Shown here piece after piece: positions 33,390 to 42,253 of a stretch of DNA of 64,000 nucleotides (position 1 is the stretch's first letter; every line of letters starts with the position of its first letter). The notes under the pieces were generated by a model. It was not told the DNA's origin. It saw only the letters and a program-made list of their open reading frames with translations, and ran no database searches. Source of the stretch: a bacterium (GTDB lineage Bacteria > Planctomycetota > Planctomycetia > Pirellulales > Pirellulaceae); NCBI GenBank assembly GCA_030430075.1, contig JAUIGN010000006.1, positions 283,802-347,801 of the forward strand, written 5' to 3'. A program made the translations under genes and the position numbers.

Positions 33390-34865
33390 ATGGGGAGACC
33401 GACTGTGATTGCTTGCAGGCAGGATGGGCGGAACCGGCGCACGCGATTGGACGCGTGGCGTTGGCGGACGCGTGTGGCGATTGGACTGATTGTCGCTGGA
33501 GCGGTCACAATGGGGCTCGCGGCGTCCGGCCACGATCATGCCGCGCTGGCGGCGGCCAAGCCAGACATTGTGCTTATTGTCGCTGACAACCTGGGGCACG
33601 GCGACCTCTCCTGTTACGGATGCCCGGATATCAAGACACCCAACATCGATCGCATCGCGGCGCAGGGCGTGCGATTTTCCAACTTCTATTCGAACGGCCC
33701 CGAATGCTCACCGACCAGAACGGCCCTGCTCACCGGCCGCTACCAGCAGCGGATTCCCGGCCTGGAATGTGCCTTGGGGACCGGCAACGTGGGCCGCTAT
33801 GACGATGCGATCGCGCTGGCCGAGCGGGGGCAACTGGGGCTGCCGCCGAGTGAGTCCGTGCTGATTCCCGCCCTCAACCGGCAAGGCTATCGTACGGTGG
33901 GGCTGGGCAAATGGCACCTCGGTTACGAGAAACACCTCTTGCCGCCACACCACGGCTTCGACTACTTCCTGGCGGTCCTCGGAGGAACCGTCGACTACTT
34001 TTATCACAATGAGCCGACCGGCGAGCCGGTTCTGTATGAGAACCTGGAACCGGTTCGGCGAGACCGGTACCTGACCGATCTGATCACCGACGGTGGCGTA
34101 AAATTCTTACAACAGCAGCCGACCGACGAGCCGATCTTCTTGTACCTTCCGTACAACGCACCAAGTGCTCCGTTTCAGCATCCCGATCAGAAACCGGACC
34201 GCCCGAAGGTGTCGAGCAAATGGGATTCGAAGGACTGGCAGAAAGGGGATCGAGCGACGCTGCGGTTGATCATTGAACGCTTGGACCAAGGGGTTGGCAA
34301 GATCATGCAGACCCTGGAAGCGACAGGCCGCGCGAAGAACACGCTGTTGATTTTTTGTAGTGACAACGGGGCCTACCCGATCGCCGCCAGCAATGCGCCT
34401 TTTCGAGGGCACGCCTCCGAACTTTTCGAGGGCGGGATTCATGTCGCCTGCATGGCGCGCTGGCCTGGACGCCTGCCGATGGGCAAGGTTGACAATCGGC
34501 CGACCGTGACCTTCGATCTTACCGCGTCGATCATGGCCGCGGCGGAGGCGAAACCGCCGGCCGAACGCCCCCTGGACGGCGTCGATGTCCTGGGAGAGAT
34601 CGCTGCCGGCAAACGGCCGGCCCCGCGGACATTGTTCTGGAGGTCGCGCCGAGCCGAACGAACCTGGAAGGCGATTCGCCGCGGTGACCTGAAGTACATC
34701 TCGAGGCAGGACGGCCAACAGCGGGATGAGTTTCTCTTCGATCTGGTACGCGATCCGGGCGAGCAATCCAACCTGATCGAAGCACGGCCGCAATTGGCTG
34801 AGCCCTTGAAGGGCGAACTGGCCAACTGGGAACGGGCGTTGCAGAGACCGTCCCCGTCGGAATGA
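33390..34865 (+). CDS. Secreted sulfatase (arylsulfatase family, formylglycine type)
   Basis: About 491 residues. The N-terminus is basic, then hydrophobic (RVAIGLIVAGAVTMGLAASG), giving export. The mature protein opens KPDIVLIVADNLGHGDLSCY with the metal-binding Asp pair. The catalytic site is ECSPTRTALLTGR, whose Cys is matured to formylglycine (CxPxR). GLGKWHLGY carries the conserved Lys and His, and FCSDNGAYP the later Asp and Asn ligands. It should release sulfate from an organic sulfate ester in the periplasm. The start may be ATG 33390 or GTG 33405, the latter with GGGAG 8 bases upstream. The next gene, another sulfatase, follows 150 bp later on the same strand. Confidence 0.94.
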   Translation: MGRPTVIACRQDGRNRRTRLDAWRWRTRVAIGLIVAGAVTMGLAASGHDHAALAAAKPDIVLIVADNLGHGDLSCYGCPDIKTPNIDRIAAQGVRFSNFYSNGPECSPTRTALLTGRYQQRIPGLECALGTGNVGRYDDAIALAERGQLGLPPSESVLIPALNRQGYRTVGLGKWHLGYEKHLLPPHHGFDYFLAVLGGTVDYFYHNEPTGEPVLYENLEPVRRDRYLTDLITDGGVKFLQQQPTDEPIFLYLPYNAPSAPFQHPDQKPDRPKVSSKWDSKDWQKGDRATLRLIIERLDQGVGKIMQTLEATGRAKNTLLIFCSDNGAYPIAASNAPFRGHASELFEGGIHVACMARWPGRLPMGKVDNRPTVTFDLTASIMAAAEAKPPAERPLDGVDVLGEIAAGKRPAPRTLFWRSRRAERTWKAIRRGDLKYISRQDGQQRDEFLFDLVRDPGEQSNLIEARPQLAEPLKGELANWERALQRPSPSE

Positions 34866-35015
34866 TTCGCACTCGACCGGCGGCCGAAGCTGGTCGGCCG
34901 CCGGTCGGTACAGCAAACGCCGTAGGGGCGCGCATGACGAGCCACGTCCTGTTACGCTATCGGCTGCCCGCCGGCTGCCGGCGGCGCCCCGTCAAATTCC
35001 AGAGGACGACCTGAC

Positions 35016-38000
35016 ATGAGTTTTCGCATCCTGGCACTTCTGTCCGTGGTTTGGAGCCTCCCGACGCTGCTCGCCGCGGCCGAGCGACCGAACGTCGTAT
35101 GGATCGTCTCCGAAGACAATTCGATCCACTACCTGGACCATTTCTTCAAGGGGGGGGCGGCGGCGCCCAACATTGAAGCCCTGGCCGCGAACGGTCTCAC
35201 GTTTGACCATGCCTTTTCCAACGCCCCCGTTTGCTCGGTGGCCCGGACCACGTTGGCGACAGGCTGTTATGGCCCGCGGATCGCGACCCAATACCATCGG
35301 CGGTACCGCGTCGCGCCGATGCCGCCCGGTTTGAGGATGTTCCCCGCTTACCTCCGCGACGCGGGATATTACACCACCAACAATCGCAAGAAAGATTACA
35401 ACGCGGTCGAAGGGCCGGGAGTTTGGGACGAGTCGTCTGGGAACGCTTCCTGGCGAAATCGAACCCGGCCGGATCAACCCTTTTTTCATATGCAGTCCCA
35501 TGCGGAATCGCATGAGAGCTCGCTTCACTTCGGTCGCGATGTGTTCGAAAAAGAGGAGACAGGCACGGATCCGGCATCCGTGCGCCTGGCGGACTACCAC
35601 CCCGACACGGCCATCTTCCGCTACACGCACGCCCGCTACCTTGACCGAATGAAGACCATCGATGAGATCGTCGGTCGAACGGTGGCACAACTGGCCGACG
35701 ACGGGCTCCTGGAAGACACGTTTGTGTTCTACTTCGGTGACCATGGCGGCGTGCTGCCGCGCGGGAAAGGTTATCCCTACGAATCCGGGCTGCATGTCCC
35801 GCTGGTGGTGCGCGTGCCTGAAAACTTCCAGCACCTGGTGCCGGCAAAGCGGGCTGCTCGCTTGGACGGGTTTGTCAGCTTTGTCGACTTTGGCCCCACG
35901 ACCCTCCACCTCTGCGGCGTCTCCGTGCCCCAGCAGGTCGACGGGAAACCGTTCCTGGGCGCCGGCGTTTCGCTCGACGACCTCAACGCGCGTGACGAAG
36001 CGTTCGGTTACGCGGATCGGTTCGACGAGAAGTATGACCTGATTCGTTCGCTGCGGAAGGGCCGGTTTCAGTACCTGCGGAATTACCAGCCGTATCTCCC
36101 GGATGCCTTGAACAATAACTATCGTTACAAGAGCCTGGCCTTCCAGGAATGGCGTGCGCTGTTCCGAGCCGGTCGGTTGCAGGGTGCCGCCAGGCAGTTT
36201 TTCCAATCGAGGCCGGTCGAGCAGTTGTTTGATTGTGAAGCCGATCCGCACCAGGTCAGGAACCTGGCCGACGACCCGCAGTACGCCGAAACGTTGCTGA
36301 CGCTGCGCGGCAGATTGCAGGCTCTGCTCAAGGAATTGCCGGATCTCAGTTTCTACCCGGAGAGCTACCTGGTCGCGCATGCGTTCGACAATCCGGTTCG
36401 CTTTGGTCAAGACAATCAGGATCAGATTGGCCAGTTGATCGATACGGCCGATCTGGCGCTCTTGCCTTTTGAAGAGGCGGCCCCCCGGATTCGGCAAGCG
36501 CTCGCGTCCGAAGAACCGCTGGTCCGATATTGGGCGGCGATGGTCTGCACGGCGTTCGGCAACGAGGCCGAAACGCTTGCCGACGATGTGCGTCCGCTCG
36601 CCAAGGATCCGTCGGCTGTCGTCCGCCTCCGCGCCGCGGAGTTCCTGGGGCGAATCGGGGCCGTCAATCCGCAGCCGGCTCTGACAGATATCGTGAACAC
36701 CACCGAAGATCCCATCGTGGCGACCGAAGCGCTGAATTCCGTCGTCTGGTTTCGCGACTTCTTCGACGATCGGTACCCGGTCGAGCGGTCCGACTTTCAT
36801 CCGGTCAGCCGAGGTGCCGATATCGACGATCGGCTCAACTACATCAACGGCGTTCCCTACCCTCCCAAGAAGCCCAACCCGGGTCGAGCGAAACAGGGCC
36901 GAGCGAAACAGGGACAGGCGAAGAAACGACAAGCGAAGAAACGACAAGCGAAACCGGAGCAGGTGAAACCGGAGCAGGCGAAACAGGAGCGGCAAGAATC
37001 GTCTGCAACCAAGACAGCGGCCGCGGCTGCCGGACAGGTTTTCGGCCCCAGGTTTCCCAACCTGGAATCGATGGCAACGGGCGAATGGTGGCGCGTCAAG
37101 CCAAACCCGCGGCGTTCCATGAATTTGAACGTGGCCCGCGACCAGGTGGTCGCCTTCGCCCTCTATACGCACGACCACGGTACGCTCAAGCTGACGGCGC
37201 AACTGTTTCCCCTGATGCCGGACGAAGATCGCATGGTGCATCTGGATCTACGGGATCGCGACGGCACGTGGCGGGAAGTTGCCGCCGAGAAACTGATCGA
37301 GCTGGGCTGGAGCGCCCATTTTCGCATCGAGCCTTGGGACAACACGCGGGACGTGGCGTATCGGGTTCGGCACGGTCAGCGCGCTCGGTTCGAAGGATTG
37401 ATTCGGCGCGATCCGATCGACAAGGACGTGATCGTCGTCGGCAACCTCTCGTGCAATAGCTCGCGCACGCCCGGACCTCGGCCGAAAATGGTCGAGAATC
37501 TGCTCAGGCTCGATCCGGACCTGCTCTTCTTCGCCGGCGACCAGTCGTACCACCACACCGAACACACGTACGGCTGGCTGGAGTTTGGAATCCAGTTCCG
37601 CGATGTGTTGAAGGATCGCCCCGTGATCACGATTCCGGACGATCATGACGTGGGGCAGGCAAATATCTGGGGCGAAAACGGCAAGCAAGCGACCAATGCG
37701 GCGGGCCCCAGCGGCGGATACTTTTACCCGCCCAGGTATGTCAACATGGTCCAGCGATGCCAGACATGGCATCTTCCGGATCCGTACGATCCCCGGCCGA
37801 TTGAACGTGGGATCGGCGTGTACTACACGGATTTGACGGTCGGCGGGATTAACTTTGCGATCATCGAAGACCGCAAATTCAAGAGCGGGCCGGAAGGCAA
37901 GATCCCCAAGATGGGGCCTCGCCCGGATCACATCAATGACCCGAAATATGACCGGGCAGCAGTCGATTTGCCGGGCCTCAAGCTGTTGGGCGAACGGCAA

Positions 38001-38861
38001 TTGAAGTTTCTGCACGCCTGGAGCCAGGATTGGACGGGCGCAGAAATGAAGTGTGTCTTGTCGCAGACGGCGTTCTGCGGTGCCGTGCATTTGCATGGCA
38101 GCAAGGACAATCGGCTCCTGGCAGACCTGGACAGCAACGCCTGGCCGCAGACAGGCCGGAATCGTGCGTTGCGGGAAATTCGACGAGCCTGGGCGCCCCA
38201 CATGTGCGGAGATCAGCACCTGGCGGTCGTCGTCAAACACGGGATCGATGAAGCGCGGGACGGCCCCTACGGGTTCACCAGCCCCGCCATCGTCAACACG
38301 ATCTATGGCCGCTGGTGGTGGCCGGAAGACGAACGCGCGGGGCCGAATCCCGTCCCCGATAGCCCGCTTCCCTGGACGGGTGACTACCTGGATGGGCTCG
38401 GCAACAAGATTCACATGATGGCTTATGCGAATCCGCCGAACACGCGCGACGAAAAACAACGGGGTGACGGGTTCGGGATTTCGCGCTTTCACAAGAAGAC
38501 ACGTCAAGTGACATTTGAGTGCTGGCCCCGCTTCGCCGACGTTGCAGACGGCGACGCGGCCCAGTATCCGGGCTGGCCGATGACGATCGAGTACCGCGAC
38601 AATGACGGCCGCACGCCGGTCGGCTTTCTACCCGAATTGGCCGTCGCGGGTACCGAGCGGCCGGTTGTGCAAGTGGTTCAGGCCACCACCGGAGAGATTC
38701 TGTACACCGTGCGGGCACCTTCCAACCGCTTCAAGCCGCCGGTCTACGCAGCCGGTCAGTACGATGTACGCATCGGCAAGGACAAGCCGAACTTGAATAC
38801 GCTGAAAGGCCTGACGCCGGTCGAGGAGGGCCAGGACCTTGTGCTGCACGTCGAACTCTAA
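35016..38861 (+). CDS. Fusion protein: sulfatase, HEAT repeats and PhoD-like metallophosphatase
   Basis: 1281 residues with a signal peptide (SFRILALLSVVWSLPTLLA). Residues 24-470 are a sulfatase domain: RPNVVWIVSEDNS, site VCSVARTTLATG (Cys 73), FYFGDHGGVLPRGKG. Residues 480-590 have HEAT-like helical pairs (EPLVRYWAAMVCTAFG, SAVVRLRAAEFLGRIG). Residues 622-670 are a basic linker of AKQ/AKK repeats. From about 690 comes a PhoD-like calcineurin-fold domain: VVGNLSCNSSRTPGP, LLFFAGDQSYHH, TIPDDHDVGQ, HMCGDQHLAVVV. It would thus join sulfate-ester and phosphate-ester hydrolysis in one exported chain. The sulfatase motif is CSVAR rather than CxPxR. A frame error joining two genes is unlikely, as no stop or phase change occurs across 3.8 kb. 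Confidence 0.92.
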   Translation: MSFRILALLSVVWSLPTLLAAAERPNVVWIVSEDNSIHYLDHFFKGGAAAPNIEALAANGLTFDHAFSNAPVCSVARTTLATGCYGPRIATQYHRRYRVAPMPPGLRMFPAYLRDAGYYTTNNRKKDYNAVEGPGVWDESSGNASWRNRTRPDQPFFHMQSHAESHESSLHFGRDVFEKEETGTDPASVRLADYHPDTAIFRYTHARYLDRMKTIDEIVGRTVAQLADDGLLEDTFVFYFGDHGGVLPRGKGYPYESGLHVPLVVRVPENFQHLVPAKRAARLDGFVSFVDFGPTTLHLCGVSVPQQVDGKPFLGAGVSLDDLNARDEAFGYADRFDEKYDLIRSLRKGRFQYLRNYQPYLPDALNNNYRYKSLAFQEWRALFRAGRLQGAARQFFQSRPVEQLFDCEADPHQVRNLADDPQYAETLLTLRGRLQALLKELPDLSFYPESYLVAHAFDNPVRFGQDNQDQIGQLIDTADLALLPFEEAAPRIRQALASEEPLVRYWAAMVCTAFGNEAETLADDVRPLAKDPSAVVRLRAAEFLGRIGAVNPQPALTDIVNTTEDPIVATEALNSVVWFRDFFDDRYPVERSDFHPVSRGADIDDRLNYINGVPYPPKKPNPGRAKQGRAKQGQAKKRQAKKRQAKPEQVKPEQAKQERQESSATKTAAAAAGQVFGPRFPNLESMATGEWWRVKPNPRRSMNLNVARDQVVAFALYTHDHGTLKLTAQLFPLMPDEDRMVHLDLRDRDGTWREVAAEKLIELGWSAHFRIEPWDNTRDVAYRVRHGQRARFEGLIRRDPIDKDVIVVGNLSCNSSRTPGPRPKMVENLLRLDPDLLFFAGDQSYHHTEHTYGWLEFGIQFRDVLKDRPVITIPDDHDVGQANIWGENGKQATNAAGPSGGYFYPPRYVNMVQRCQTWHLPDPYDPRPIERGIGVYYTDLTVGGINFAIIEDRKFKSGPEGKIPKMGPRPDHINDPKYDRAAVDLPGLKLLGERQLKFLHAWSQDWTGAEMKCVLSQTAFCGAVHLHGSKDNRLLADLDSNAWPQTGRNRALREIRRAWAPHMCGDQHLAVVVKHGIDEARDGPYGFTSPAIVNTIYGRWWWPEDERAGPNPVPDSPLPWTGDYLDGLGNKIHMMAYANPPNTRDEKQRGDGFGISRFHKKTRQVTFECWPRFADVADGDAAQYPGWPMTIEYRDNDGRTPVGFLPELAVAGTERPVVQVVQATTGEILYTVRAPSNRFKPPVYAAGQYDVRIGKDKPNLNTLKGLTPVEEGQDLVLHVEL

Positions 38862-39102
38862 GGCCAGGTGGTCGCCAGTCGTCTGCTGGATCACCGTTGC
38901 CCCGTGGTTTGCAGAGTCTTGACGATGGGGCGGTTGTGATACCGGGCGGGTCGCTGCGTCGCAATCGACTAAAGTGAATTGGCGCGAAGTATGCCGCATG
39001 GCAGCCCGGATCGCGCGAGCGTCCGGTTCGCCCGACATCCGGCCGCAGGCAATCTTATCGCGCTCAAATGGCCCGCTCGTTCGGCTTACCCTGAAGGACG
39101 TC

Positions 39103-40851
39103 ATGAATCGAATACTGACATGCCTTGCCGTCGTCTGTTTTACCACGTTCACCAGCGGGAGCGGTGCATCGTCAACGGCGTGCCGCGTCCAGGCCGCCGA
39201 ACGGCCGAATGTGCTGTTCATCGCGGTCGACGATCTCAATGACTGGGTGGGTTGCTTGGGCGGACACCCGCAGGCCAGAACACCTCACATCGATCGCCTG
39301 GCTGCCACCGGCATGTTGTTTACCAACGCGCATTGTGCGGCCCCCGCCTGCAATCCTTCGCGAACCGCGATCATGACCGGGATTTCACCGCACCGATCGG
39401 GTCTGTACGACAATCGTCAACGAATGCGCGAACTGTTGCCGGACGCGGAATTGTTGCCGAAATATTTTTCCCGTCATGGTTACTGGTCTGCGGGCTCGGG
39501 GAAGCTCCTGCATTACTTCATCGACGCGCCGTCCTGGGACGAGTACTTCCCCCCGAAAGAGACCGAGGATCCTTTTCCCCGCACCCTTTATCCCGAAGAG
39601 CGTCCCGTCAGTTTGCCCCGCGGCGGACCTTGGCAGTATATCGAAACGGACTGGGCGGCCCTGGATGCAACCGACGAGGAGTTTGGTGGCGATTGGCTGG
39701 TTTCCCAATGGGTCGGCCAGCAACTCGAAAGGCAGCATGACCAGCCGTTCTTTCTGGCGTGCGGCATCTACCGCCCACACGAACCCTGGTTTGTTCCCCG
39801 CAAGTACTTCGATCTCTTTCCCCTGCAGGAGATTCAACTTCCGCCCGGCTATCAAGACGGCGATTTGGACGACTTGCCGCCAGCCGGCAAGCGGCGCGGA
39901 CCCAATCGATACTTTCCTCACATTCGCCAGCACGGCCAATGGAAGCAGGCGATCCAGGGGTACCTGGCATCAATCACCTTTGCGGATGCCATGGTTGGAC
40001 GGGTCATCCGATCCCTGGAAGCCGGCCCCAACCGGGAGAACACCATCGTCGTTTTATGGAGCGACCATGGGTGGCACCTGGGAGAAAAACAGCATTGGCA
40101 GAAATACACGGCCTGGCGGGTCTGCACGCGGGTTCCGTTGATCGTTCGCGTGCCGGGCGGAGTTCCCGGACTGTCCGCGGGTACCGAAGCGGGGAGCCGC
40201 TGCGATCAACCGGTCAATTTGTTGAGCCTGTTTCCGACGTTAACGCAGCTTGCCGGACTGCCGCCACAGCCGTCTCACGACGGCCCGAGCCTGGTCCCTT
40301 TGCTGCAGGATCCGCAAGGGCCATGGCCGCACGTATCGATCACGTTCTTGAACAAGCCGCGTAACGTCGGCATCAGCGGGCGACGCTGGCGTTACATCGA
40401 ATACGACAACGGGGACCGCGAGTTGTACGATACGAAAGACGACCGTTTTGAATGGACAAATCTTGCGGAGCAGCCCGAACATGCGGCCCGGATAGCGGCG
40501 ATGCGGGCACGGGCGCCGTCGACCTATGCGAAGCTGGTACCGGCCAGCGATGAAGCCTTGCCGAAACTCGCCTGGCAGCCTGCCGGCGATGAACCCGCAC
40601 CGGCATCGCGCCCCGACGGCGATCCGTTCCAAATCGTCATCACGAACCAAAGCAACGTGCCGGTGAATGTCTACTGGATGGATCGTCAAGGACACCCCAG
40701 GCCATATGGCTCGTTACCGGCCGGCTGGCGCAAGACGCAACAGAGCCGTCCCGGCGCCGTCTGGCTCATTACCGATTCCAGAGACCAGCCGCTCGGCCAT
40801 TTCGTGGTCGGAGACCGCGCGGCACGCGCCATCATTCCCGATCTCGATTGA
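39103..40851 (+). CDS. Secreted sulfatase (iduronate-2-sulfatase-like) with C-terminal VHL-beta-like domain
   Basis: 582 residues, ATG 39103 with AAGGA 5 bases upstream; signal peptide NRILTCLAVVCFTTF. The sulfatase domain runs about 32-490: RPNVLFIAVDDLNDWVGCLG (typical of the iduronate-2-sulfatase subgroup), catalytic site PACNPSRTAIMTG with a canonical CxPxR, GKLLHYF, WSDHGWHLGEKQHW. After a Pro-rich linker the last 75 residues read FQIVITNQSNVPVNVYWMD, then HPRPYGSLPAGW and WLITDSRDQPLG, which matches the beta domain of von Hippel-Lindau proteins. That domain probably binds a ligand or hydroxylated peptide (inference). The third of three sulfatase genes on the plus strand. Confidence 0.93.
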   Translation: MNRILTCLAVVCFTTFTSGSGASSTACRVQAAERPNVLFIAVDDLNDWVGCLGGHPQARTPHIDRLAATGMLFTNAHCAAPACNPSRTAIMTGISPHRSGLYDNRQRMRELLPDAELLPKYFSRHGYWSAGSGKLLHYFIDAPSWDEYFPPKETEDPFPRTLYPEERPVSLPRGGPWQYIETDWAALDATDEEFGGDWLVSQWVGQQLERQHDQPFFLACGIYRPHEPWFVPRKYFDLFPLQEIQLPPGYQDGDLDDLPPAGKRRGPNRYFPHIRQHGQWKQAIQGYLASITFADAMVGRVIRSLEAGPNRENTIVVLWSDHGWHLGEKQHWQKYTAWRVCTRVPLIVRVPGGVPGLSAGTEAGSRCDQPVNLLSLFPTLTQLAGLPPQPSHDGPSLVPLLQDPQGPWPHVSITFLNKPRNVGISGRRWRYIEYDNGDRELYDTKDDRFEWTNLAEQPEHAARIAAMRARAPSTYAKLVPASDEALPKLAWQPAGDEPAPASRPDGDPFQIVITNQSNVPVNVYWMDRQGHPRPYGSLPAGWRKTQQSRPGAVWLITDSRDQPLGHFVVGDRAARAIIPDLD

Positions 40852-40890
40852 GGCCGCTCAGCCGGAGCGCGTGACAGGTACCGGTCTATT

Positions 40891-40912
40891 CGTAGGTCAT
40901 GCTGTGCATGAC
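40891..40912 (+). repeat. REP-like palindrome (GTCATGC-TGT-GCATGAC family)
   Basis: CGTAGGTCATGCTGTGCATG followed by AC, identical in the core to copies at 3841 and 28690. It lies between the convergent sulfatase and kelch genes. Confidence 0.85.
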
Positions 40913-40966
40913 GAATTGCGGTCCGCCGCTCGGCAGAAACGTGTCATCAGCGATTCCCGCACGTCC

Positions 40967-42151
40967 CTACGGCTGGATTGATGGCAGTCGTTGTTGACTC
41001 GCTCCCTGGTTGGCCGGTTTCCTCCGCAATTTCCAGACGTCCGGTTCCATGTTGTTTCCCGCGACCATCCAGAGAGCGTCGTTGTGAACGAAGACGCTGG
41101 CCGCGTGGCGAGGTCTCCAGGGAGTGTTGGGCACTTCGTGCCAGACCTGGCCGTCCGCCGAATACCACACGTCGTTCCGGTTGCCCCCTTCGCGATGGTA
41201 CCCCTCCAGCACCCAGAGGCGATCATCCCATGTCGCAACGTCGTGATACTGGCGTGGCTTCCAGGGGGCGGCTGCGGTGTGTTGCGTCCAACGGACTCCG
41301 TCTGCCGAACTCCACACGTCATTGTGGAACTTCCTGGTCGGTGTCTGGGGCGTGTCGTACGTGCCCCCGCCCAGGATCCAGATGCGGCCATGTAAGACGG
41401 CGCTCCCTCCGATCATCCCGCGGGCAGACCAATACGGTTCCCGCGGCGTGACCTTGGTCCATTCCCGCCCGTCCTGTGTCGTCCAGATGTCGCGATAAAA
41501 TCGCTCGCCAACACCGTCCTTGGCGAAGGCGGGCATCGTCTGGCCGCCCATCACCCAGATGCGATCGTCATGTACCACGGTGTAATGCAACGCCCGTGGT
41601 GCCCACGGAACGGGTGCCTCGGGATTGACCCGTTTCCAGTGCTTGCCATCCGAGGAGTTCCAGACGTCGTTCTGATAGTGCCCTTGATTGACATCTCCGC
41701 CGACGATCCACATCCGGTCGCGAAACACCGCGTAGCCGGCCGTGTGCCGTCCTTCCCAATCCGCGAGCGGGTCAAACGACTGATCTTCGAACGAATTGGG
41801 TTTGACCAGCGACCAGTCGGCTCCGTCGGTCGAATTCCACACTTCGTTGTTGCAAATTCGAGGAAAGAATGCGCGCTGGGCCGCACTCGGATTCCAGCCG
41901 CCGATCAACCACATCTGGCCTTGGAAGGAGAGTGCGCCGGCGCCGTCGCGTGGGGCAAAGGGCGCCTTCATCGTGACCTTGACCCATTCGTAGTCGGCCG
42001 CAGGGGCCGGCACGGCGAACAACGGGTAGAGCACGCAGATCAGGGTAATCAAGGGCGACCGGCAGTATGGCAGGTGGCGAATGGCCGTGGCGGACGCCCG
42101 TGCCGAGCAGGCGAGTGATGGCAACTGTGGAACGGGCCGGCGGGCGGGCAT
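40967..42151 (-). CDS. Secreted kelch-repeat beta-propeller protein
   Basis: 394 residues. After a hydrophobic stretch near residues 32-50 (SPLITLICVLYPLFAVPAPA) come six similar blades of about 50 residues. Each has a variant of RDRMWIVGG or GRIWILGGG, then NDVWNSSDG or NDVWYSADG with W. Blade strands show GG and W-spaced kelch spacing. Kelch propellers bind ligands, and some planctomycete ones resemble sialidase/galactose-oxidase-like folds, but no catalytic residues are visible. ATG 42151 has GGAG 8 bases upstream. The next gene on the strand is the amidohydrolase 102 bp upstream. Confidence 0.87.
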   Translation of the reverse strand: MPARRPVPQLPSLACSARASATAIRHLPYCRSPLITLICVLYPLFAVPAPAADYEWVKVTMKAPFAPRDGAGALSFQGQMWLIGGWNPSAAQRAFFPRICNNEVWNSTDGADWSLVKPNSFEDQSFDPLADWEGRHTAGYAVFRDRMWIVGGDVNQGHYQNDVWNSSDGKHWKRVNPEAPVPWAPRALHYTVVHDDRIWVMGGQTMPAFAKDGVGERFYRDIWTTQDGREWTKVTPREPYWSARGMIGGSAVLHGRIWILGGGTYDTPQTPTRKFHNDVWSSADGVRWTQHTAAAPWKPRQYHDVATWDDRLWVLEGYHREGGNRNDVWYSADGQVWHEVPNTPWRPRHAASVFVHNDALWMVAGNNMEPDVWKLRRKPANQGASQQRLPSIQP

Positions 42152-42253
42152 GGCGTGACTCCTTCTCAAGGATGATCGAACATACATAGTGGTTGGACTG
42201 TCTGCAGCAGCCGGGGAGGAATTACGAAGCGACGCGCACAACGTGAACCTTCG

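Noticed and set aside
34992..37241. Minus-strand frame of 749 codons
   Set aside because: Antisense to the sulfatase-PhoD fusion, which shows recognisable motifs throughout.
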